A stretch of DNA of 15,292 nucleotides from Christensenella sp. UBA1259 (lineage in GTDB: Bacteria; Bacillota; Clostridia; Christensenellales; Borkfalkiaceae). Below the pieces are notes generated by a model. The model was not told where the DNA came from, ran no database searches, and saw nothing but the letters and a program-made list of their open reading frames with translations. The stretch lies in the NCBI GenBank assembly GCA_002308755.1, contig DBVR01000050.1, forward strand, positions 1 to 15,292, in the 5' to 3' direction. The position numbers and the translations under genes were made by a program. Of the stretch, positions 1-7,942 are shown piece by piece; within the stretch, counting starts at the first letter, position 1, and each line of letters opens with the position of its first letter.

Positions 1-2
1 AC

Positions 3-26
3 GGCGATTGCAAGGAGAAAAGGTGA
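3..26 (+). CDS. Possible 3' end of an upstream phage gene (partial)
   Basis: One frame runs open from the left edge through seven codons (GDCKEKR) to a TGA at 24-26. That TGA overlaps the proposed GTG start of the large terminase in a GTGA arrangement. Such 4-base overlaps are common between co-translated phage genes, and the gene before a large terminase is often the small terminase. Only seven codons are visible, so the product cannot be identified. The identification as a gene end rests on the overlap and on the tight spacing of the following genes. Confidence 0.3.
   Translation, partial: GDCKEKR
13..17 (+). promoter_or_regulatory. Ribosome binding site for terL
   Basis: AGGAG lies five bases before the GTG at 23-25. 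This favours that GTG over the TTG at 8-10, which has no such site, and over the ATG at 71, which would remove 16 residues. Confidence 0.6.
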
Positions 27-1456
27 AAGATACCGTAAAAAGGATACTCGCGATAGAAGGGGAATTATCTATGCGGAAAGTTCCCGATAAACTTAAAAAC
101 TACAACGCGGGGGAGAAAAAACACTTAAAGCAGATAGCCTTTCACAAATGCCAGAAGAAAAACCGTTGGGTATTCGGCGGTAACCGCAGCGGCAAGACCG
201 AGTGCGGCGCGGTGGAAACGGTGTTCGCGGCGCGGGGGATACACCCGTACAGGGAAAACAAAAAAGACGTTTTCGGGTGGGTGGTATCGCTTTCTTCGCA
301 GGTACAAAGGGACGTGGCGCAGGCAAAGATACTTTCCTACCTTAATCCCCGCTGGATAGCAGATATCGTGATGTCTTCGGGAAAGAAAGACGCCCCCGTC
401 CACGGCGTTATAGACCAGATAATGATAAAAAACGTATTCGGCGGAATATCGGTCATAGGTTTTAAGTCCTGCGATCAGGGCAGGGAAAAGTTTCAGGGGA
501 GTTCTTTGGATTTCGTGTGGTTCGACGAAGAACCGCCCAAAGATATCTACGACGAGTGCGTTATGCGTGTAATGGATAAGGGCGGTGATATTTTCGGCAC
601 TATGACGCCCCTTAAAGGGCTGACCTTCGTTTACGACGAAATATACTTAAAAAGCGGCGTAAACCCCGATATATGGTGCGAGTTTATGGAGTGGAGCGAC
701 AACCCGTACCTATCGGACAGCGAAACGTCGGCGTTGGAAAAACTTCTTTCCTCCGACGAGCTGGAATCGAGAAAATACGGACGGTTTAAGAGTAAGGAAG
801 GGTTCGTTTACACGGAATTCGACGAGAACGTGCACGTTATAGATCCCTTCGACGTGCCGAAAGAGTGGTACGACGGCATTTCAATAGATCCGGGGCTTAA
901 AAACCCGCTTTCCTGCCACTGGTACGCCGTGGATTACGACGGCACGGTTTACGTTATCGCCGAACATTACGAAGCGGAAAAGTCTATAGAGTACCACGCC
1001 GAAAGGATAAAAAAGATATGCGAAAGGTTAGGCTGGAAAAAGGACGGCAAGAACCGTTATTCGGCGCTTATCGACTCGGCGGCGAACCAAAGGACGCTGG
1101 CGGCGGTAAAGAGCGTTTCGGAACTGTTCGCGGACTTGGGGATAATGACCGACGCCTGCGTGAATAAAGATCTGTTTTCGGGGATATCCACGGTAAAAAG
1201 GTATTTAAAGGTGCAGGACGGGAAAGCGAAACTGTATATCTTCCGCAACTGCGTGAACCTTATAAGGGAGATAAAGAATTACCGTTGGGGAAAGGAAGAC
1301 GCACCCGTAAAGGAAGACGATCACGCCTTGGACGAACTTCGGTACTATCTTATGAAAAAGCCGCAGAATATTCCCGTAAAACCCGCCAAAACTCTGGTGC
1401 AATTAAATAAAGAACGGCTGTATAGGAAAATCGTGAATGAGCGGAGAAGATCGTAG
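23..1456 (+). CDS. terL: Phage terminase large subunit (ATPase and nuclease)
   Basis: This is the packaging motor: it cuts concatemeric phage DNA and pumps it through the portal into the prohead. From the GTG start it has 477 residues, a usual length. The N-terminal ATPase has a Walker A GGNRSGKT at 52-59. Its Walker B is VWFDEE at 165-170, with the catalytic acidic pair at its end. The coupling motif GTMTPLKG is at 192-199. The C-terminal RNase H-like nuclease has acidic residues in the expected places: D289 in SIDPG, D351 in LIDS, and the D432/D433 and D437 cluster in DDHALDE. All catalytic motifs are present, so the enzyme looks functional. The next gene starts 20 bases before its stop, indicating coupled translation. 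The family resembles Terminase_6-type large subunits; a closer relative cannot be named by eye. Confidence 0.93.
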   Translation: MKDTVKRILAIEGELSMRKVPDKLKNYNAGEKKHLKQIAFHKCQKKNRWVFGGNRSGKTECGAVETVFAARGIHPYRENKKDVFGWVVSLSSQVQRDVAQAKILSYLNPRWIADIVMSSGKKDAPVHGVIDQIMIKNVFGGISVIGFKSCDQGREKFQGSSLDFVWFDEEPPKDIYDECVMRVMDKGGDIFGTMTPLKGLTFVYDEIYLKSGVNPDIWCEFMEWSDNPYLSDSETSALEKLLSSDELESRKYGRFKSKEGFVYTEFDENVHVIDPFDVPKEWYDGISIDPGLKNPLSCHWYAVDYDGTVYVIAEHYEAEKSIEYHAERIKKICERLGWKKDGKNRYSALIDSAANQRTLAAVKSVSELFADLGIMTDACVNKDLFSGISTVKRYLKVQDGKAKLYIFRNCVNLIREIKNYRWGKEDAPVKEDDHALDELRYYLMKKPQNIPVKPAKTLVQLNKERLYRKIVNERRRS

Positions 1457-1772
1457 CGCGACGTTTTCCGAAAAGATACGGGACGCGCTGATAAAAAAGG
1501 CAATGGGTTACGACGTGAAAGAAGTGGTGGAAGAATATTCGGAAGAAGACGGGGAGATAAGACTCGTGAAGAAAAAGGTTACCTTAAAGAACGTTCCGCC
1601 CGACGTTACCGCCCTTAAAATGCTTATGGAAGAAACGGAAGGGATATCGAGTCTTTCCGACGAAGAACTGAAAAAAGAAAAAGAAAGACTGTTAAAAGAA
1701 CTTTCGGAAGAAGAAAAAATCAAAAAGGAGAAGAAAAAGTGCAGCAAAAAAGACAGCGAAAAAACGCTATAA
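1437..1772 (+). CDS. Small phage protein with a TerS-like central motif
   Basis: A 111-residue charged protein that overlaps terL by 20 bases and the portal gene by 34 bases. Residues about 15-65 read DALIKKAMGYDVKEVVEE, then a Gly-centred turn, KKKVTLKNVPPDVTALKMLM. In my recollection, many small terminase subunits carry a similar segment: an 'ALKKAxGY' helix, a beta strand with Glu-Glu, and 'hVPPDxTA' before a C-terminal helix. The rest is a Glu/Lys-rich helix (about 73-105), probably coiled. There is no recognisable N-terminal DNA-binding domain. It could be a reduced small terminase subunit or a terminase-associated factor. The ATG at 1437 is preceded by AGGA at 1424-1427. I am confident that it is a gene and only moderately confident of the role. 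Confidence 0.7.
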   Translation: MSGEDRSATFSEKIRDALIKKAMGYDVKEVVEEYSEEDGEIRLVKKKVTLKNVPPDVTALKMLMEETEGISSLSDEELKKEKERLLKELSEEEKIKKEKKKCSKKDSEKTL

Positions 1773-3613
1773 GCGGGATAAAGGAAGAAAAGTTCCGCGA
1801 AGAACTGGTAGCCGAAGTGGAAAAGGACTTCGAAAACCGCAGAGCGGCGAGATTGCGGCTTGAACGTCAGTGGGAACTCAATATGAATTTCCTTATCGGT
1901 AACCAGTACTGCGACGTGAACAGGCGCGGCGAGATAGTGGACGAAGGCAGCGAATACTACTGGCAGAAAAACGACGTGTTCAACCATATCGCGCCGATAA
2001 TGGAATCGCGCGCGGCGAAACTTTCCAAGGTGTCGCCGACATTGAACGTGCGCCCCAAAACCGACGACGATTCCGACGCGAGAGCGGCGAGCCTTGCGCA
2101 GAAACTTCTTATTTCCGCCTTCGAAGAAGAAAACGTTATGGCGGCGGTGAGAAAGGTAACGGTATGGTCGGAAACCTGCGGGACGGGGTTTTACAAGACG
2201 GTGTGGAACGATAAGGGCGGCGCGATAATAGGCGACTACAAGGGAGAACCCGTGTTCGAAGGCAACGTAAAGGTGATACCCGTATCGCCTTTCGAGATAT
2301 TCCCCGACAATCTGTTCACCGAAAACGTCGAAGACTGCGCCAGCATAATAGAAGCGAGAGCGGTAACGGCGGCGCAGATAAAGGAAAAGTACGGCGTGGA
2401 CGTCGTGGGAAAGAAAATAAACGTGTTCGGGCTTAAAAACGGTGAAACGGGCGCGTCTTCCGACGGAAAAGACGTTTTGGACGACGCGGTTATCGTGATA
2501 GAACGTTACGAGCGCCCGACGGCAAACTTCCCAAAGGGACGCCTTATAACCGTCGCCGACGGAAAACTTCTCTATTACGGCGAATTGCCCTATGCAAACG
2601 ATAAGTACGGCGGCAGAACTTACCCCTTCGTAAAACAGGAGTGCGTAAAGGTGGCGGGGAGTTTCTTCGGGCTTTCGGTGATAGAACGGTTAATTCCAGT
2701 ACAGCGTTCGTTCAACGCCGTTAAAAACCGCAAACAGGAGTTTTTGAACAGGCTTTGCAGCGGGGTAATGACGGTGGAAGACGGATCGATAGACGTGGAC
2801 GAACTCGCCGAAGAAGGACTTTCCCCCGGCAAGATATTAGTTTACAGGCAGGGCGCGAAAGCGCCGGAACTTATGTCGGGATTTTCCATGCCGTCGGAGT
2901 TCAACGGCGAAGAAGAAAGACTCGTAAACGAGTTCGTAAGGATAAGCGGGGTGGCCGACGTGTCTTCGGCTTCCGCAAACGCGCACTTAACGAGCGGTTC
3001 GGCTCTGCAGATACTTATCGAACAGGACAACGAAAGGCTGGTCGTTCACGCCGATACGATAAGGGACTGTATAGTCAAAGTCGCCAAACAGATATTAAGG
3101 CTGTATAACCAGTTCACGGTGAACTTACGCGCGGTCAAACTCGCCGACAAGGAAGGCAAGATACGTACGTATTACGTCGAAAAATCGGCGATGGAATCCG
3201 ACGACGCGTATATAGAGAACGAAAACGAACTGCTTTTCGGCAACCGCCAGAAAAAGGACGCCGTGTTCGATATGTACAAAAGCGGGCTTTTATGCGACGA
3301 AGAAGGTAAACTCCGTCCCGCGATAAAGGAAAAGGTTTTAGAACTTTTGGGGTATAAGGAGTTGGATTACAAAAAGGGGATATCCCGCCTTCACGAACAG
3401 AAAGCGCAGAGTGAAAACGAAACGATACGTAAAAAGGGACTCGCGGCGGAAGACATAGACGACCACAGGATACATATAGACGAACACACGAGATATATTT
3501 TAAGCGAATACGACGAACTCGGCGAAAAGGAGAAAGAAAACCTTTACGCACATTTAAAACAGCACAAAGAAATGCTTGAAATAAAAAAGGGAGAAGAAGA
3601 AAATGACGGATAA
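1739..3613 (+). CDS. Phage portal protein, P22-like
   Basis: This forms the dodecameric ring at one capsid vertex through which DNA enters and leaves, docking terminase and later the tail adaptors. The protein has 624 residues and begins at a GTG with AGGAG eight bases upstream. Recognisable stretches are ERQWELNMNFLIGNQY (42-57), NHIAPIMESRAAKLSKV followed by PTLNVRP (82-106), the VWSETCGTGFYKTVW segment (142-156) and VSPFEIFPD (182-190). A long helical section at roughly 298-340 contains FFGLSVIERLIPVQRSFN and probably lies in the stem and clip. This pattern fits the P22 gp1-type portal family found in many Bacillota podovirus-like elements. The C-terminal 100 residues are charged and helical. 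It follows a TerS-like gene and precedes scaffold and capsid, as expected. P22 gp1 is longer (725 residues). Confidence 0.88.
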   Translation: MQQKRQRKNAISGIKEEKFREELVAEVEKDFENRRAARLRLERQWELNMNFLIGNQYCDVNRRGEIVDEGSEYYWQKNDVFNHIAPIMESRAAKLSKVSPTLNVRPKTDDDSDARAASLAQKLLISAFEEENVMAAVRKVTVWSETCGTGFYKTVWNDKGGAIIGDYKGEPVFEGNVKVIPVSPFEIFPDNLFTENVEDCASIIEARAVTAAQIKEKYGVDVVGKKINVFGLKNGETGASSDGKDVLDDAVIVIERYERPTANFPKGRLITVADGKLLYYGELPYANDKYGGRTYPFVKQECVKVAGSFFGLSVIERLIPVQRSFNAVKNRKQEFLNRLCSGVMTVEDGSIDVDELAEEGLSPGKILVYRQGAKAPELMSGFSMPSEFNGEEERLVNEFVRISGVADVSSASANAHLTSGSALQILIEQDNERLVVHADTIRDCIVKVAKQILRLYNQFTVNLRAVKLADKEGKIRTYYVEKSAMESDDAYIENENELLFGNRQKKDAVFDMYKSGLLCDEEGKLRPAIKEKVLELLGYKELDYKKGISRLHEQKAQSENETIRKKGLAAEDIDDHRIHIDEHTRYILSEYDELGEKEKENLYAHLKQHKEMLEIKKGEEENDG

Positions 3614-4034
3614 CGAAAAAGAAACCTTAAACGCCGAAGAAGCAACTTCGGAAGAAAAAGAGTCCGCCGTTTCCGCGGAAGAAACGGATAGGCTCGGAAA
3701 ATTCAAAGACGCAAACTCGCTTTTAAAGGCGTACGATTCCTTACAGTCTGAGTTTACCAAACGCTGTCAGAAGATAAAGGAGTTGGAAAAGCGCATTTCG
3801 GAATACGATAAAGACGCGTCTCCGTCGTCCGAAAGCGCGGCGCAACCGCCCGCAGGTATAACCGAAGAAGAGAAACGTGAGTTTCTCAAAGGCTACCTAA
3901 AACAGGTGATAGGCGCAAGGTCTAAAGCGATATTGTTAGACGGGGAAGGCGCGGGATTAAAAACCCCGCAGGCAAAGCCGAGAACCGTCGCGGAGGCAGG
4001 GCGACTTGCCAAAGAAATATTAAACAAACAGTAA
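3603..4034 (+). CDS. Phage scaffold-like protein
   Basis: A 143-residue acidic, helical protein overlapping the portal gene by 11 bases and ending 12 bases before the capsid gene, which is the usual place for a scaffolding protein. The first 28 residues are a disordered Glu/Ser/Thr-rich tail. A conserved-looking block, GKFKDANSLLKAYDSLQSEF (32-51), continues TKRCQKIKELEKRI as a likely coiled coil. I recognise this block from short pre-capsid proteins in Bacillota phages. A linker rich in Pro, Ser and Ala follows. The basic C-terminal helix at about 90-143 is where scaffold proteins typically bind coat protein. No protease motif is seen. The function is inferred from position and composition. 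Confidence 0.72.
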   Translation: MTDNEKETLNAEEATSEEKESAVSAEETDRLGKFKDANSLLKAYDSLQSEFTKRCQKIKELEKRISEYDKDASPSSESAAQPPAGITEEEKREFLKGYLKQVIGARSKAILLDGEGAGLKTPQAKPRTVAEAGRLAKEILNKQ

Positions 4035-4046
4035 AAAGGAGAAAAT

Positions 4047-5225
4047 ATGGCAGTAAATCTGACTAATGCGGACAGCGCCTTAAAAACTTATTATTTAGAC
4101 GCCGTTTCCGAACAACTTAACAACAACGCCAACCCGTTTTTGGCGCAGATAAAGAAAACCACCGACGACGTGTGGGGTAAAGAAGTGAGAAAACTCGCTA
4201 TCCACGGCATCAACGGCGGCATAGGCGCGGGAAGCGAAGACGGCGATCTTCCGCCCGCCAAGGGAAACCATTACTCACAGTTTACGGCGACTCTTAAAAA
4301 CCTTTACGGGACTATCGAAATTTCCGACAAGGCGATAAGGGCGTCCGAAAACAATTCGGGGGCTTTCGTGAGTTTATTGAACGCCGAAATGGACGGGCTT
4401 ATAAAAGCGTCGTCTTTCAATCTCGGCAGAATGCTTTTCGGCAACGGCACGGGCGTTCTCGGCAAGGTTACCAGCATATCGAGCGGCATAGTGGTATTGA
4501 ACACCGTGCAGAACCTTATGGAAGGTATGATAGTCGATTTCAGAACTTCCGCGGGCGTACTTATAGAAGGCGCTACGGGCAGAGAAATCGAAGTCGTCGA
4601 CAAGGCGAGTAAAGCCGTAAAGATAAGCGGTACGACGCTTACCACCGAAACCGTTCCCGCCAACAGCATTATGACGGTGCAGGGTTCTTACAACAACGAA
4701 ATAACGGGGCTTTCCGCCATTTTCGACAACACCGTCGCTACCCTTTACGGGCTTACCAAATCCGAAAACTACTGGATGAACCCCTATACGAAAGCCAACG
4801 TCGGCAGTATCACCGAATCGGCGATACAGAAAGCCCTCGACAGTATCGAAGAGAACGGCGGCGCACCGGCGAACCTTATCGTTACGTCGTGGGGCGTACG
4901 CCGCGCGCTCGTAAACCTTTTGTCTTCCAACAAGCGCAACATAGACGCTATGGACCTTGCGGGGGGATTCAGGGCGATAAGTTACAACGGCATACCCGTG
5001 GTCGCCGACAGGTTCTGTCCTTCGGGCACTATGTACCTGCTTAACACCGACGACTTCGCGCTTCACCAGCTTTGCGACTGGGAGTGGCTTTCGGGCGACG
5101 ACGGCAAAGTATTAAGGCAGGTTGCGGGCAAACCGGTGTACACCGCTACGCTTGTAAAATACGCCGAACTCATCTGTTCCCGTCCATACGGGCAGGGCGC
5201 GCTTTCCGGCATAACCGAAGCGTAA
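4047..5225 (+). CDS. Phage major capsid protein (SU10/P22-type, HK97 fold expected)
   Basis: This is the main shell protein, at 392 residues. It starts at an ATG with AAGGAG just upstream. The N-terminal part (YYLDAVSEQLNNNANPFLAQ) is typical of coat proteins with no cleaved scaffold domain. GAGSEDGDLPPAKGN (about 55-70) precedes a strand and helix region, YGTIEISDKAIRAS, which fits the E-loop and spine helix of the HK97 fold. A variable insertion lies at about 140-225. VTSWGVRRALVNLL and YNGIPVVADRFCP (about 280-325) match the A-domain region of SU10-like capsid proteins. DGKVLRQVAGKPVYTATLVKYAELICSRP near the end is also typical. Flanking portal, scaffold and adaptor genes support the call. 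A hairpin follows its stop codon. Confidence 0.88.
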   Translation: MAVNLTNADSALKTYYLDAVSEQLNNNANPFLAQIKKTTDDVWGKEVRKLAIHGINGGIGAGSEDGDLPPAKGNHYSQFTATLKNLYGTIEISDKAIRASENNSGAFVSLLNAEMDGLIKASSFNLGRMLFGNGTGVLGKVTSISSGIVVLNTVQNLMEGMIVDFRTSAGVLIEGATGREIEVVDKASKAVKISGTTLTTETVPANSIMTVQGSYNNEITGLSAIFDNTVATLYGLTKSENYWMNPYTKANVGSITESAIQKALDSIEENGGAPANLIVTSWGVRRALVNLLSSNKRNIDAMDLAGGFRAISYNGIPVVADRFCPSGTMYLLNTDDFALHQLCDWEWLSGDDGKVLRQVAGKPVYTATLVKYAELICSRPYGQGALSGITEA

Positions 5226-5238
5226 ACCATAAAAACAG

Positions 5239-5272
5239 GGTTATTCTCCGGGATTTTTCTCGGAGAATAACC
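5239..5272 (+). promoter_or_regulatory. Perfect 12-bp hairpin in the capsid-adaptor gap
   Basis: The arms GGTTATTCTCCG (5239-5250) and CGGAGAATAACC (5261-5272) are perfectly complementary around a 10-base loop. On the + strand no T-run follows, so it is not a standard terminator for capsid transcripts. It may instead stabilise the capsid message 3' end or mark a processing site. On the - strand the stem is followed within three bases by five Ts (the complement of 5231-5235), so it could end antisense transcription. It sits in the only sizeable gap (63 bases) within the phage module. Confidence 0.7.
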
Positions 5273-5288
5273 GTAAAAGGGGAAAGAA

Positions 5289-5846
5289 ATGAAACTTAAA
5301 GACATAGTAAGAAACGCGGCGATATATTTGGGCTTGGATTCGGTGAAAAACTATATCGACAACGTCGGTACGGCTACCGCCGAAACCCTTAAAGAAGTGG
5401 ATCTTTTAACCAACCTATCGAATCTCGTTATAGGCGAACTTGCTTCCGCCTACGTTCCCATGCTGTATTCCGAAACGGAAACGGCGGAGAACGGGAAGAT
5501 ATATTTTTCCGCTTTAAGCAAAGATCCCGTAAAGATAACGGCGGTAAAGGACGGATACGGAAATAACGCGGATTTTAAGATATTTCCCGAATATATCGCG
5601 GTAAAAGACGGAAGTTACGAGATAACCTATCGGTATATTCCGTCAAACTACAATCTTACCGACGATTTGGGGTATAAACAGAAAGACGTGCCCGCGCCCG
5701 CCTTTTCCTACGGACTCTGCGCGGAATACTGTATAACCCATTGCCGTTTCGAAGAAGCGGTGGCGTGGAGAAAAAGATACGTTGCCGCGATCGAAAAAGT
5801 TCTCGCGCCCAAAAACAGGGTGATGAAAGGCAGGGAGTTTATATGA
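5289..5846 (+). CDS. Head-tail adaptor, P22 gp4-like by position
   Basis: A 185-residue protein starting at an ATG preceded by GGGGA. The N-terminal half is helical (KLKDIVRNAAIYLGL, then TLKEVDLLTNLSNLVIGELASAYVPM). A small beta region follows, with GKIYFSALSKDPVKITAVKD and YITYRY-like strands. The C-terminal helix FSYGLCAEYCITHCRFEEAV continues into a basic tail. This helix-beta-helix plan fits short connector proteins that bind below the portal. P22 gp4 (166 residues) occupies the same place after the coat gene and before gp10. The assignment rests on length, layout and gene order, not on a recognised motif. Its stop overlaps the next start as ATGA, so the two are probably translated together. 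Confidence 0.7.
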   Translation: MKLKDIVRNAAIYLGLDSVKNYIDNVGTATAETLKEVDLLTNLSNLVIGELASAYVPMLYSETETAENGKIYFSALSKDPVKITAVKDGYGNNADFKIFPEYIAVKDGSYEITYRYIPSNYNLTDDLGYKQKDVPAPAFSYGLCAEYCITHCRFEEAVAWRKRYVAAIEKVLAPKNRVMKGREFI

Positions 5847-7042
5847 AAAAACAGGAGATTGCTTTTTCCGCACTCAGAACTTACGAGTATGAAAAAGAGT
5901 TTAAAAGGGGCGGGAAAAAACGCGCGTTTTCGTACGCGCAGGGAGAAGGATTTTCGTTTTCCGCCACGGTAAAGAAAATGTTCGGAATAGGGGAAGATAT
6001 ATATCTTTTGGCAAACGACGGCTTTTTCTACAAACGTGAAAACGGCACTTTTCTTGCGGTGTCTTCCACGCAGTTCGGCACGGACCTAAAATTTTTGCCC
6101 GTAACCTACAACGGCGAAAAAGCGACTTTGGTCGTTACCCCTTCGACGGCGGAGATAGACTGCGGCGAAACGTTTTTGCAGGTATCCGTGCCTTACGGGA
6201 TATTAAGGTTTTACGCGGGGCGGTTATTCGTTGCGAGCGGCAAAACGCTGTATTACGGCGACCTGTTCGACTATACTTCCTGCGGCGTGGGAAATATGCG
6301 CGGCGGGTTTATCGAAACGGAAAACGAAGACGGCGATATCGTCGGTATAGAAGAAAAAGACGGCAAACTCTTTATGATCTGCGAAAATGCCGTGCTTTCG
6401 CTTACGGCTTTTACTTCTCCCGAAGAGTTTAAGATGGAAAGAGTGTGCGCAAACTCGGGCGCGCAGGCGGGATCCGTCGCAAAAGTCGGCGACCGTATCT
6501 ATTTTATCGGGGAAGAAGGACTTAAAAGATTCGACGGCAAAAAGACGGAAACGGCGTCCGTAACGCTTGCCGGCGAAGTAGCGGACGGCGACGCCGAAAG
6601 TTATTGCGGCAAGTACGTTATAACGGTAAAGCGTAACGGCGTCTCCCACACCTACGTTTACGAAGATTCCACGGGTGCGGAAGATATAATCGGACTGCCG
6701 GATCACGCCGTATCGGACGGCGCGGTAACGGCGGACGATTCCGTCGGAAAGATAGTGCGCCTTACCGCAAGTTACGCTTTTTTTTCGGGAGAAACGCAGG
6801 ACGAGAGCGATTTCGGAACGAGTAAGGAAAAAGTGGCGATAGCCGCCGATATAAGCGTTACGGGGAGCGCGGTTTTCAATATAAGCGGCAAGACCGAAAC
6901 GGTCTCGAAACAGGTAACGGGCGGCGAAAATTACCTGCGGTTTAACGTTGCGGGAAGAAAGTTTTCGGTATCTTTCACCGGCGCGTCGTCGGACTTTTCG
7001 GTAAACAGATTTAAGATAATTTACGCCGTAACGGGAGGTTAA
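5843..7042 (+). CDS. Tail accessory/DNA-stabilisation protein, P22 gp10-like
   Basis: A 399-residue protein. The start chosen is the ATG at 5843, with AGGGAG six bases upstream and an ATGA overlap with the preceding gene. An upstream in-frame extension to 5741 lacks a site and lies inside the previous gene. The sequence is almost all beta strand. Repeated short units of the kind 'IYLLANDGFFYKRENG', 'RLFVASGKTLYYGD', 'GKLFMICENAVLSL' and 'DRIYFIGEEGLKRFDGKK' look like beta-propeller blades (about 40-225). A second beta domain at about 285-399 resembles a jelly-roll or Ig-like module. P22 gp10 and T7 gp12, which extend the portal and plug or form the tail tube, have propeller folds. Position after the gp4-like gene supports the gp10 role. 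There is no tail-spike-like receptor domain. Confidence 0.68.
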   Translation: MKKQEIAFSALRTYEYEKEFKRGGKKRAFSYAQGEGFSFSATVKKMFGIGEDIYLLANDGFFYKRENGTFLAVSSTQFGTDLKFLPVTYNGEKATLVVTPSTAEIDCGETFLQVSVPYGILRFYAGRLFVASGKTLYYGDLFDYTSCGVGNMRGGFIETENEDGDIVGIEEKDGKLFMICENAVLSLTAFTSPEEFKMERVCANSGAQAGSVAKVGDRIYFIGEEGLKRFDGKKTETASVTLAGEVADGDAESYCGKYVITVKRNGVSHTYVYEDSTGAEDIIGLPDHAVSDGAVTADDSVGKIVRLTASYAFFSGETQDESDFGTSKEKVAIAADISVTGSAVFNISGKTETVSKQVTGGENYLRFNVAGRKFSVSFTGASSDFSVNRFKIIYAVTGG

Positions 7043-7043
7043 T

Positions 7044-7940
7044 ATGAATTTCGTGCAACCCACGACCAAGGCGGAAATGATAAACACCTTGAAAGAAATA
7101 TTTTATTTTTACAGGATAAGAAGGGAAGACTTCGAAAACGTAACGTTGGATGACCTTTCTCTTCAAAGACTTACGTACGTTCAGCCGACGGCGGCGCAGG
7201 TACGGGCGAAAGCCGAAGCGCTTCTCTTGCCGTCGCAGACGTTAAGGTTACTTAACTACCAGAAGGAACTTTCGGAAAAGCGCGCCTCGCTTGCAAAAGA
7301 AAGCGCGGCGATAACCGCCGAAACGGCGGCGCTTACCTCCGCAATAAACGCTTCCTACGCCGAAAGCGTGCAAAGGGTAGAGAACGAAGCGGTAAAAAAA
7401 GGCATAGCGCACGGGAGTATCGTACTCGACAGGATTGCCGAATTAACCGTAAAGAAGAACACGGATCTTGCCGCCTTGAACCTTTCTCAACAGCAAAAGG
7501 CGACGAGACTTGCCGCGGAAATTTCCGCACTCGACGACCTTATTTCGGACGCGGACGACTACTTTTCCGACCTTTGCGAAGCCGAAATAGAAGCGAAAAT
7601 CGAAGAACTTTCGGAAAAAGAAGAAGAAAAACGGACGGATATATTTAAATACAACAATTCCCTTTCGGAAAAGGAACAGCGTTACGCAAACAGCATTATC
7701 ATAAAGAGAGCGAGCCTGCAATTACAACACATGGAGATAGTTTCGGATTTTTACACCAAAGACGAACTCGTGGAAATGGGCTATTACGGCGACGCGCTTT
7801 CCTGCGTGATGGGCTATTACAACACCCTTTCGGCGTCCGCCGCGTACAACGATATAGTGGCGGACAGGGACTTACCCATATATCTCGACGATTATTATTC
7901 TAATCTCGTGTATCTTTACAGAACGCGGGCGGGACAGTAG
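7044..7940 (+). CDS. Coiled-coil protein at the tail-needle (gp26) position
   Basis: I do not recognise this 298-residue family. The ATG is preceded by GGGAGG at 7033-7038, one base after the stop of the gp10-like gene. The N-terminal 50 residues contain a hydrophobic helix (INTLKEIFYFYRI). Residues about 55-230 are a long Ala/Glu/Lys-rich helix with heptad-like spacing, broken by KKGIAHGSIVLDR at 118-130. The C-terminal 60 residues are Tyr-rich (GYYNTLSASAAYND, then DLPIYLDDYYSNLVYLY). P22 gp26, a trimeric coiled-coil needle of 233 residues, follows gp10 in the same order. A tail needle, a tail-fibre base or an ejection protein are all possible. It is the last phage gene and is followed by a terminator. 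Confidence 0.55.
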   Translation: MNFVQPTTKAEMINTLKEIFYFYRIRREDFENVTLDDLSLQRLTYVQPTAAQVRAKAEALLLPSQTLRLLNYQKELSEKRASLAKESAAITAETAALTSAINASYAESVQRVENEAVKKGIAHGSIVLDRIAELTVKKNTDLAALNLSQQQKATRLAAEISALDDLISDADDYFSDLCEAEIEAKIEELSEKEEEKRTDIFKYNNSLSEKEQRYANSIIIKRASLQLQHMEIVSDFYTKDELVEMGYYGDALSCVMGYYNTLSASAAYNDIVADRDLPIYLDDYYSNLVYLYRTRAGQ

Positions 7941-7942
7941 AG

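Noticed and set aside
6224..7087. A 287-codon - strand frame opposite the gp10-like gene
   Set aside because: Arg/Tyr/Phe-rich shadow composition. It is antisense to a well-spaced co-directional gene with a strong ribosome site.
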